From the NCBI GenBank assembly GCA_035946955.1, contig DASYYE010000118.1:1-18894 (forward strand): 18,894 nucleotides of DNA, in the 5' to 3' direction. Origin of the DNA: DASYYE01 sp035946955. GTDB lineage: Bacteria; Actinomycetota; Actinomycetes; Streptosporangiales; Streptosporangiaceae. Below, one piece after another: positions 15,257 through 18,894 of this stretch. The notes below the pieces were generated by a model. The model was not told the DNA's origin, did not search any database, and saw only the letters and a list, made by a program, of their open reading frames with translations. Numbering within the stretch: position 1 is the stretch's first letter; every line of letters begins with the position of its first letter. The position numbers and the translations under genes were made by a program.

Positions 15257-15271
15257 GCGGGCCGTGTCCTA

Positions 15272-15757
15272 GTGGCCCCTGCCAGCAGCCGCGGCGAAAA
15301 GGGCAGCGACCGGAAGGTCATCGCCCGTAACCGCAAAGCCAGACACGAATACCACATCGAGGATGTCCTCGAGGCCGGTGTCGTCCTCACCGGCACCGAG
15401 GTGAAGTCCCTGCGTGCGGGCCGTGCCTCGCTCAGCGAGGGTTTCGCCGAAACCTCCGGCGGCGAGGTCTGGCTGGATAATGTGCACATTCCCGAGTACG
15501 CCCACGGCACGTGGACCAACCATGCGCCGCGGAGGCGCCGTAAGCTGCTCTTGCACAGGAAGGAGATTGACAAGCTCGCGTCCAAGACGGCCGAGCAGGG
15601 CTACACGCTGGTCCCGCTCTCGTTGTACTTCTCTCGCGGGAAGGTGAAGGTCGAACTCGCGGTCGCCCGCGGGAAGCGAGCCTACGACAAGCGCCAGGAC
15701 CTGGCACGGCGCGACGCTGCCAGGGAGGTAGAGCGTGCCTATAGGCGACGAAGGTAA
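15272..15757 (+). CDS. smpB: SsrA-binding protein SmpB
   Basis: A 161-residue basic protein that binds the tRNA-like part of tmRNA and places it on stalled ribosomes, starting trans-translation. The beta-barrel core is complete: NRKARHEYHIEDVLEAGVVL, GTEVKSLRAGRASLSEGFA at 41-60, VWLDNVHIPEY, and RRKLLLHRKEIDKL. The positively charged tail that lies in the mRNA channel is GKRAYDKRQDLARRDAAREVERAYRRRR at the C-terminus. The start is GTG 15272 with GGCGGG about nine bases upstream and 15 bases after ftsX. Its RNA partner ssrA lies 2.4 kb downstream in the same direction, beyond one gene. The last codons contain a GGAGGT that serves as ribosome binding site for the next gene. Confidence 0.96.
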   Translation: MAPASSRGEKGSDRKVIARNRKARHEYHIEDVLEAGVVLTGTEVKSLRAGRASLSEGFAETSGGEVWLDNVHIPEYAHGTWTNHAPRRRRKLLLHRKEIDKLASKTAEQGYTLVPLSLYFSRGKVKVELAVARGKRAYDKRQDLARRDAAREVERAYRRRR

Positions 15758-17813
15758 CGGCAGGGCAGCTATGTCCTCCTACCGCAGGCGCGGAACGCAT
15801 GCCGCGTCGCGGTCGGCCCCCACGTTCTCACCGCCCAAGCGCACGTCAAAACCGGCCATAGGCGGGTCCGCGCCGCGCGTGGCTGGCGGCACCGGGGGGA
15901 GTCGCATGAGCCGTCTGCGGGCACGGGCGCCCAGTATCAAGCTGGTGATTGCTGGGCTCGTGGCCACGCTCGTCGTGGTCAGCTTCGGGACCGGCCTGTG
16001 GTCCTCACCGTCGGCAGAACCCACCGTCCAGGAATTCCTGCTGGACTGGCAGGACCACGACTACGCCGCGGCTGCCGCATTGACCACCGGTAACCACACC
16101 GAGGTGGCCAAGGCGCTCGCCGGCGCCTACCACTACCTCGACGCGGCTGCCTTCTCCCTGAGCATGGGCTCCATCACTCAGCAGGGCAGCACCACCCAGG
16201 CATACTTCAAAGCCTCGGTTGACCTCGGCCGCAATGGCGCACCCTGGAACTACCGGGGCCGGTTCTCGCTGCGTCGCAACGGCTCGCAGTGGCAGGTCGA
16301 GTGGGCTCCCACGGTGATCAACCCGGGACTCCGGCCAGGACTGCACATCGCAGTGGTCTCCATCCCGCACCTCCGCCAGTCGTTGCAGGCCTCTGACGGG
16401 CGGCCGTTGCTCACGCCGTCGACGGTCTATGTGGTCGGGGTCCGGCCCCACCAACTCAAAGACGCCGCTGCCACTGCTGCCGGGCTCGCCCAGGTGACGG
16501 GGCTGGAGCCCTCTGAGTTGCTGGGGGCGATCCAGACTGCCTCCCCCTCGAAGTTCCAGGAGCTCGTGACCCTGCAGCCTTCCCAGTACCAGCAGATGGC
16601 CAGCGCCCTCCACAAAGTGCCGGGCCTGCTATTCGTCCATCCGAGGCGGAGGCTGTTCACGAGCGTCGCACCCACGCTTGTGGGCTCGGTGGGCACGGAG
16701 ATGTCGCCCGCCCTGGTCCGCCAGGGCATCGCCTACCACCCCGGTGCCACGATCGGCCTCACCGGCCTGCAGTACGCCTACCAGCCCGAGCTGGGCGGCA
16801 CACCCGACACCGAGATAGTCACCGAGGACAAGGCTGGACACAGAGTTGCCGTGCTCGCCACCTGGCCGGGCCGGCGGCCCACCGCGGTGCGCACCACCCT
16901 CCAGTTGCCCGTGCAGGCAGCGGCGACGAAGGCCACCGCGGCCCCGGGCTCGACCGCCATTGTCGCGGTCCAGGCCTCGACCGGCCGGATCCTGGCCGTC
17001 GCCGCGCGCAATTCCTCGGGCGAGCCAGTGATCGACCCGCTGGATGGCAAATACCCGCCCGGGACCGCCTTCACCATCGTCTCGGGGGAGGCGTTGCTGG
17101 CCACCGGCAAACTGAAACAGAACATAGCTACGCCGATCCTCTGCCAGTCCACCAACAAGATCGCCGGACAGACCTTCCGCAACGTCCCGAGCGTGCGCAA
17201 CCTCGGGCCACACTCCTCGTTCGCGGAAGACTATGCCCACGCCTGCGGCACGGCGTTCTTCGGCCTGTCTTTCGACCTCACCGCGCAGGACCTCGATGCC
17301 GCCGCCGCCCGGTTCGGGCTCGGTGCCCGCTGGCAGCTCCCTTTGCCCGCCTTCTCCGGTTCGGTGCCGACCGGTGGAGAGACCGCCCAGGTGGCGTTCG
17401 ACACGGTCGGCGAAGGCGGCGTGGAGATGAGCCCGCTGGCCATGGCCATGACAGCCGCGCAGGTGGACACCGGCACCTCGCACTCGCCCTCCCTGGTGAT
17501 CCAGTCCGGCGACCCGCAGCGAGCCCGGCAGGTGCCGGTGAGCGCTGCGACCCTGGCGACCCTTCGCGAGCTCATGGGTGAGGCGGTGAGCAGCGGTGCC
17601 GCCCAGCGGGCGAAAGTGGGCCGGGAGCAGGTGTTCGGCCAGGTGGGGACCGCTCAGGTGCCAGGTGGCAGCCACCCGCAGTGGGCACACTGGTTCGTCG
17701 GGTACCGGGGGGACCTTGCGTTCGCTGTCCTGAACATCAGTGCCTCGCCCAGCCCCAGCGTCTCGGCGGCACTCATTGCCCGGCGTTTCCTGGCTTCCGA
17801 CACCGGGCGATGA
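15735..17813 (+). CDS. Class B PBP-like membrane protein, transpeptidase motifs lost
   Basis: A 692-residue protein with the layout of a class B penicillin-binding protein: a basic cytoplasmic tail (1-67), one membrane helix at 68-87 (KLVIAGLVATLVVVSFGTGL), an NTF2-like MecA_N domain at about 96-195, a dimerisation/pedestal region (about 200-385, with VGSVGTEM and GLTGLQYAYQPELGGTP), and a transpeptidase fold (about 400-690). All three catalytic motifs are changed. SxxK is Thr-Ala-Phe-Thr at 444-447 in YPPGTAFTIV, SxN is Ala-Cys-Gly at 503-505 in HACGTAFFGL, and KTG is Gln-Val-Gly at 636-638 in FGQVGTAQV. It should neither cross-link peptidoglycan nor bind beta-lactams covalently. The frame is open and well composed, so it is not a pseudogene. 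GTG 15735 has GGAGGT five bases upstream and overlaps smpB by 23 bases. ATG 15771 with AGGG is the alternative and removes 12 residues. Confidence 0.88.
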   Translation: MPIGDEGNGRAAMSSYRRRGTHAASRSAPTFSPPKRTSKPAIGGSAPRVAGGTGGSRMSRLRARAPSIKLVIAGLVATLVVVSFGTGLWSSPSAEPTVQEFLLDWQDHDYAAAAALTTGNHTEVAKALAGAYHYLDAAAFSLSMGSITQQGSTTQAYFKASVDLGRNGAPWNYRGRFSLRRNGSQWQVEWAPTVINPGLRPGLHIAVVSIPHLRQSLQASDGRPLLTPSTVYVVGVRPHQLKDAAATAAGLAQVTGLEPSELLGAIQTASPSKFQELVTLQPSQYQQMASALHKVPGLLFVHPRRRLFTSVAPTLVGSVGTEMSPALVRQGIAYHPGATIGLTGLQYAYQPELGGTPDTEIVTEDKAGHRVAVLATWPGRRPTAVRTTLQLPVQAAATKATAAPGSTAIVAVQASTGRILAVAARNSSGEPVIDPLDGKYPPGTAFTIVSGEALLATGKLKQNIATPILCQSTNKIAGQTFRNVPSVRNLGPHSSFAEDYAHACGTAFFGLSFDLTAQDLDAAAARFGLGARWQLPLPAFSGSVPTGGETAQVAFDTVGEGGVEMSPLAMAMTAAQVDTGTSHSPSLVIQSGDPQRARQVPVSAATLATLRELMGEAVSSGAAQRAKVGREQVFGQVGTAQVPGGSHPQWAHWFVGYRGDLAFAVLNISASPSPSVSAALIARRFLASDTGR

Positions 17814-17911
17814 TTTTGGCTACTCCAAGCAACCAACCGACTACTAATCGGCGTCTTACCTAGTGACTGAGGACCGCTTGGGGGGTTGCGGCCCAGTCGT
17901 CGTGATGAGAA

Positions 17912-17938
17912 CCGGGCCTCATCTCGGGGGAGGCCCGG
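17912..17938 (+). terminator. GC hairpin, probable terminator of the ftsEX-smpB-PBP operon
   Basis: CCGGGCCTC at 17912-17920 pairs perfectly with GAGGCCCGG at 17930-17938 around a 9-base loop, 99 bases after the PBP-like stop codon. No T run follows, as is common for terminators in GC-rich actinobacteria. Confidence 0.5.
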
Positions 17939-17968
17939 GCATGTGACCGGCCCCGACCCTGCCGGTCC

Positions 17969-18012
17969 GCCCCCGTGGACGCATCTCGGCCACCGCCAGC
18001 GTCCACGGGGGC
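17969..18012. terminator. 14-bp perfect hairpin, probable terminator
   Basis: GCCCCCGTGGACGC at 17969-17982 is perfectly complementary to GCGTCCACGGGGGC at 17999-18012, with a 16-base loop. This is the strongest hairpin in the spacer. It lacks a T tail, so it could also be a processing or regulatory site. Confidence 0.55.
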
Positions 18013-18024
18013 ATTCTCATGCCT

Positions 18025-18071
18025 GGCGCCCCGGCTCGTGCTCCGCGGGGGCAGGGCACGGCCGGGGCGCC
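18025..18071. repeat. Long GC-rich inverted repeat upstream of ssrA
   Basis: GGCGCCCCGGC at 18025-18035 pairs with GCCGGGGCGCC at 18061-18071, and the stem continues inward as CGTGC (18037-18041) with GCACG (18056-18060) after one bulged T. A further small palindrome, CCGGG-AAT-CCCGG, follows at 18078-18090. These may stop read-through into ssrA. Confidence 0.5.
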
Positions 18072-18091
18072 GGGCCCGCCGGGAATCCCGG

Positions 18092-18120
18092 TTGGCTGGT
18101 GTGTGTTGACACGGTAGCGT
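18092..18120 (+). promoter_or_regulatory. ssrA promoter candidate
   Basis: TTGGCT at 18092-18097 and TAGCGT at 18115-18120 are separated by 17 bases. They would start a precursor near 18127, with a 5' leader of about 23 bases for RNase P to remove. A consensus TTGACA lies at 18106-18111 but has no -10 at the right distance. Confidence 0.45.
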
Positions 18121-18149
18121 TGGTCTCTGCAGGACCCAGCTAACTCAAT

Positions 18150-18517
18150 GGGGGTGACAGGCTTCGACTTTGGTGGTTGATCCAGGGGAAGCGGGTCGAG
18201 GACGGCGGACATAACCTCGTAAACACTGTGACCGCAAAACAATAAGTGCCAACTCAACGCGCACTGATCTCGCCCTCGCGGCCTGACGCTAGGTCGAGAT
18301 TGTCAGCCCGGGTGTGTCTCCGACCCGGTGCCTGGCATCAGCTAGGAGACTCCACTGCCCACCCCGGTCGCGGGGGTAGGCGGGACACCCAACAGCGACT
18401 GAGCCCGTCGGCAGCTAGCCTGCGAGACAGCCGGGGCTGAGAAAAACACAGCAGGCTGCACCCGGAGAAGCCCTGGTGATGCACTGAAGGACGCGGGTTC
18501 GATTCCCGCCACCTCCA
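18150..18517 (+). ncRNA. ssrA: Transfer-messenger RNA (tmRNA); tag ANSTRTDLALAA
   Basis: A 368-base one-piece tmRNA that, with SmpB, rescues stalled ribosomes and tags the unfinished protein for degradation. The acceptor stem is GGGGGTG at 18150-18156 with CACCTCC at 18510-18516, and its third pair is G-U, the alanine identity element. Base A18517 is the discriminator. CCA is not encoded. The T arm is GCGGG-TTCGATT-CCCGC at 18493-18509. The 5' part GGGGGTGACAGGCTTCGAC is the family hallmark. The resume codon GCC is at 18248, after AATAAGT. The 12 tag codons end in the degradation signal ALAA, followed by TGA at 18284-18286 and another in-frame stop, TAG, at 18290-18292. Pseudoknot stems with GC-rich arms follow the tag. 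Confidence 0.96.
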
Positions 18518-18555
18518 AGAGTGCTCAGACGATGCGCTGAGCATTGTTGGAGGTG
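18510..18555 (+). terminator. Hairpin at the tmRNA 3' end, terminator or processing structure
   Basis: TGCTCAG (18522-18528) pairs with CTGAGCA (18537-18543) around an 8-base loop. The stem continues outward through A-T and G-T pairs, one G-G mismatch, and CACCTCCAA (18510-18518) with TTGGAGGTG (18547-18555). The outer part uses the 3' acceptor strand of mature tmRNA. TTGTT follows the inner stem as a weak T tail. Confidence 0.6.
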
Positions 18556-18894
18556 AGAGTGTCTCCCTCGTACAGAGCAGTGATTCTGTGTGTCCATGCA
18601 ACGGCATCGCTGACCCCGGATGCCTGACGGCTGGGGGCGCGTCCACGGTTCCAGGTTCTCTGGGCAGTTGTTGTCTTGCATCCCGTTGCGATGGTGAGCG
18701 ACCGGTGCCCTCCGCAGCGGCGTGGACTTCACCGATAACCCGTCAGTCGCCCGCCCCACCGTGGGCTCGCCTAGAGCTACGGGCTGACATCAGCGATGAA
18801 TGTACCGGCGAGGAGAATCTTTTGTCCGCCAGCTCACATCGATCATCGTGGTGGTCGCCAACGCTTGATACTCGTCGGGTCTGAGTGGTCCCTG
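18556..18894. other. Gene-free stretch after ssrA
   Basis: No protein or RNA gene recognised on either strand. One short inverted repeat, ACAGA at 18572-18576 with TCTGT at 18585-18589, is present. The 3' end of ssrA is a frequent integration site for mobile islands, but no second copy of the tmRNA end and no integrase lie within the window. Confidence 0.5.

Larger units (their letters stand above)
17814..18149. other. Structured 336-bp spacer between the PBP-like gene and ssrA
   Basis: No gene is seen. The spacer is packed with GC-rich inverted repeats (17912-17938, 17969-18012, 18025-18071, 18078-18090), then the ssrA promoter candidate. The open frames across it have no recognisable features. 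Confidence 0.6.

Noticed and set aside
15735..17813. PBP-like gene as a pseudogene
   Set aside because: The frame has no stop or shift, keeps coding composition and all domains, and has a strong ribosome binding site; only catalytic motifs are changed.
18572..18589. ACAGA/TCTGT inverted repeat as a regulatory site
   Set aside because: Only five pairs with an 8-base spacer and no gene next to it; expected by chance.
18338..18759. Minus-strand open frames opposite the 3' end of ssrA, with stretches such as WRWRESNPRPS
   Set aside because: This is the familiar spurious translation of the antisense of a tRNA-like domain and T arm, not a protein.
18556..18894. Integrated island at the 3' end of ssrA
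   Set aside because: No integrase, no second copy of the tmRNA end and no recognisable mobile gene within the window.
1..18894. CRISPR array or defence system
   Set aside because: The only short regular repeat (331-407) has no spacers between units, and no cas, toxin-antitoxin or restriction genes are seen apart from the orphan Vsr.

Overview
The window is high-GC DNA (runs of G/C at third codon positions, GTG starts, TANNNT -10 boxes placed directly before start codons, Streptomyces-like tmRNA). It comes from an actinomycete chromosome. The order prfB - ftsE - ftsX - smpB - ssrA is a well-known actinobacterial arrangement. I cannot assign a genus.

Layout. 1-589 is a scar-like region: the end of an IS5-type transposase, an AT-rich palindrome, a 20-bp tandem repeat and a possible methyltransferase remnant on the minus strand. 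590-2411 holds three small genes: a HAD-IA hydrolase, a Vsr-type mismatch endonuclease without a visible methylase partner, and a DUF6912-like protein. 2471-12013 is a metabolic block: PruA (glutamate semialdehyde to glutamate), a HAD protein whose nucleophile Asp is Asn, acetoacetyl-CoA synthetase, and a 1645-residue NAD-glutamate dehydrogenase (glutamate to 2-oxoglutarate). Together these can feed proline/glutamate carbon and ketone-body carbon into central metabolism. 12130-18517 is the translation/division block: RF2 (prfB), a convergent 60-residue Cys-rich membrane protein, FtsE and FtsX, SmpB, a large PBP-like membrane protein and the tmRNA gene. The last 377 bases carry a hairpin and no recognisable gene.

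Main observations. (1) The release factor 2 tripeptide that reads stop codons is Ser-Lys-Tyr instead of the usual Ser-Pro-Phe, inside otherwise conserved flanks, while most genes here and the tmRNA tag itself stop at TGA. (2) The PBP-like protein between smpB and ssrA keeps the fold of a class B PBP but has lost all three transpeptidase motifs (SxxK, SxN, KTG), so it looks like a pseudoenzyme. (3) The 3' trailer of tmRNA can form a near-perfect 19-bp stem that includes the 3' strand of the mature acceptor stem. (4) Two overlapping palindromes sit directly before the acetoacetyl-CoA synthetase gene. (5) Several genes look leaderless, and two genes have decayed duplications of their own 3' ends in the following spacer. 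How unusual items 1 and 2 are in this clade can only be settled by database comparison, which I could not run.
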